From NCBI GenBank assembly GCA_002189035.1, contig CM007989.1, forward strand, positions 496,001 through 560,000: DNA of 64,000 nucleotides. The letters run 5' to 3'. A program made the position numbers and the translations under genes. The notes beneath the pieces are model-generated. The model ran no database searches and was not told the DNA's origin. It worked only from the letters and a program-made list of their open reading frames with translations. The DNA is from Utricularia gibba. Lineage: Eukaryota > Streptophyta > Magnoliopsida > Lamiales > Lentibulariaceae. Each line of letters starts with the position of its first letter. The first letter of the stretch is position 1. This document shows, piece after piece, positions 62,297 to 64,000 of the stretch.

Positions 62297-64000
62297 ATGG
62301 AATTTATCAAAAAAAAAAAAAAAAAGGCTGCTGCTGCGGCCGTCGGAATCGGAAGGGGAGGAGTAGGGATTTTGGGAGACACGTAGGTAATCAGGCTTTT
62401 GTCCTCTTTTTGAACTTTGGGTGAGCTGTTGGCTAGTTTGTTGAGCTGGGAAGCTTGTGGATTTGAATTTTAGGGATACGTTTGTGAGTGTTTTCTCAAT
62501 TTGTAAGCCAATTTTTGGCAGGAGATTGTCTACTTTAGGGATGCTTCAGTTGTTTTTAGACGAGACGACCTGGGATGATGATGAGTTCCTTGTGGATAAA
62601 GCATCCCCTCTTGAGAAGTTAGAATCAGTACTATGGTCTTTGATGACGGCAACCGGATTATCTGAAGCTCGTCTCTGGCTCTGTGATACACTATCCGCCA
62701 TAACCTCGATCAGTCGTCCAGGCCAGCGAGACTTATTCTTGAAGCTATTGAAATCTGAGACAGTGAAGCTGCAGTTAGCACCGCAAGTTCTGCAACTGAT
62801 TTTTGAGAAACGACCACAAAAACTGGGGCCAGTAATAGCGAAGAAAAGTCGCAAGCTTGTGAACTACTTTGAAGGTTAGTCATCATGTTGTTTCATATTC
62901 GTTTTATTGCACCTCCATAGTCTGCTTCTAGTTTGTCTTGAACAGATTTGATTACCTCAGTAGTAGTATCTGTTTCCTTCATCAGGGAATCCAAGGCGTA
63001 TATTGCAATGGTTTTCAAGTTTTTCATCTAGTGGTGATGTGGGGCATGCGAAGGGTGCCAGGGCACTCTCCCAGTTTGCTTTTATAAATCGTGATATATG
63101 CTGGGAGGAACTTGAGTGGAAAGGTAAACATGGACAATCACCAGCCATGGTGGCAACAAAGCCTCACTACTTTCTTGATCTGGATGTTCAACGAACAGTT
63201 GAAAATTTTCTAGAGTATGTGCCTGAGTTTTGGTCATCTGATGAGTTTTCTGAGTCGTTGATGGATGGTGACATTTTTTTGACTGATCCTAGTTACTTCA
63301 TCGATTTCTTCATTGACTGTATGTATGAGGAGAAACTACAAGAGGTTTGGGATGTTATAGAGGAATTTTTAGTGCAGCAACCTTTTGCATTATTGTGTCA
63401 GCACCTTCTGATCGGTCTACAGGAGCAAGGGTTGCGTATTTTCATAGATTCGATTCCAAAATATCTTGAGGCGAAGTCAAAATCATCGAAGTCCAGACCT
63501 GCCACTGAATGGCTAGAGATTATTATATCCAAATTTCGTGATTCATTGAACTTCGATAATCTGCTTCTACTGAATGCATTGACTAATCAAAGCCGACAAC
63601 TTATCAGATTTGTCAAGGAAGAAGGGAGTGATGAAGAAAAGGGAAGGATAAAGGAATTGGCCCATCAACTATCTGAATTGTCTGGCAATGTCAAATCCTC
63701 TTTACCAATACTCAGAGAAGGTCATGTTGTAAAAGCATTAGAGTCAGTAAAGAACTTTGGCTTGCTTTCATGGGCTATACACTTAAGGTTATCAGAAGAA
63801 TTTGTGACCTCAGCATCATGGGAATCCGCTTTTACTGGCAATGGTATCAAATATGTCAGATCTGAGCGATACAGTTTACCTTCAGATGATCCAAATGATG
63901 ACTATGAATCACAAAATGCTGTAGGCTGTTCCATGAGCACCAAGCACAGGAAATTCAAAGGACAAGGAAAGAAAAGAAAACTAAGGTCTAGTCCTGCTGC
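62297..64000 (+). CDS. 5' part of a large plant protein of unknown function, runs off the window
   Basis: I do not recognise the family. Exons 62297-62382, 62522-62874 and 62986 to beyond 64000 join in frame. The start MEFIKKKKKKAAAAAVGIGR comes from a run of 17 A followed by GCT repeats. It is followed by DTRLSTLGMLQLFLDETTWD and LVDKASPLEKLESVLWSLMT. Next come LWLCDTLSAITSISRPGQRD and LAPQVLQLIFEKRPQKLGPV. Exon 3 reads QFAFINRDICWEELEWKGKH, then HYFLDLDVQRTVENFLEYVP and SYFIDFFIDCMYEEKLQEVW. Later it has LREGHVVKALESVKNFGLLS, and near the edge a basic stretch (KHRKFKGQGKKRKLRS) that could be a nuclear signal. The region is helix-rich with no known domain, and no stop occurs before 64000. 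The Met start sits behind two site II motifs, which supports it. Confidence 0.7.

Overview
The window is nuclear DNA of a flowering plant, most likely a eudicot. It has intron-rich genes with GT-AG introns and AT-rich spacers. It also carries plant-only families: WRKY, VAL-type B3, CIPK, EPF-like peptide, EFFECTOR OF TRANSCRIPTION, PADRE/DUF4228, DUF1191, and nodulin-like/NFD4 transporters. No species can be named from the sequence alone.

Layout. 0-5 kb: a GDSL lipase gene (-), a small PADRE/DUF4228 gene (+) and a two-domain group I WRKY gene (-). 5.7-13.9 kb: the long ribosome-quality-control ligase LTN1/listerin (-). 14.9-17.0 kb: an NFD4-like membrane transporter (-). 17-21.7 kb: an AT-rich, gene-poor stretch. 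21.8-30.6 kb: an intronless CIPK kinase (-), an EPF-like secreted peptide gene (-), a RING-less MAT1 gene (+) and a VAL-type B3 repressor (-). 31-38.6 kb: a MITE-like inverted repeat, an uncharacterised multi-exon gene with a 23-nt micro-exon (-), and a DUF6821-type tail-anchored protein gene (-). 39.4-44.4 kb: a ubiquitin E2 gene (-), a decayed but intron-retaining RPL10/uL16 pseudogene (+), and a QUAKING-like KH RNA-binding gene (-). 45.7-56.3 kb: DUF1191 (-), a plastid-type unknown protein (+), an ET2-like GIY-YIG protein (-), RPL15/eL15 (+) and an organellar MnmG/GidA (-). 56.9-64 kb: a TLC-domain membrane protein (-), an oligoribonuclease (+) and the 5' part of a large unknown gene (+) that runs off the end.

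Co-location suggests no operon-like or cluster function. Several genes belong to translation and RNA housekeeping (LTN1, RPL15, the RPL10 relic, MnmG, oligoribonuclease, KH protein). Many of these have TGGGCC/GGCCCA (site II) motifs upstream.

The most consequential cross-cutting observation is that at least six otherwise well-preserved genes each need one to three single-base additions to restore a family-consistent reading frame. In four of them the corrected total then divides exactly by three across all predicted exons. The missing bases often sit in short C/G runs. This looks more like uncorrected consensus deletions in the assembly than like true loss of these genes, and it affects how every gene model here should be read.
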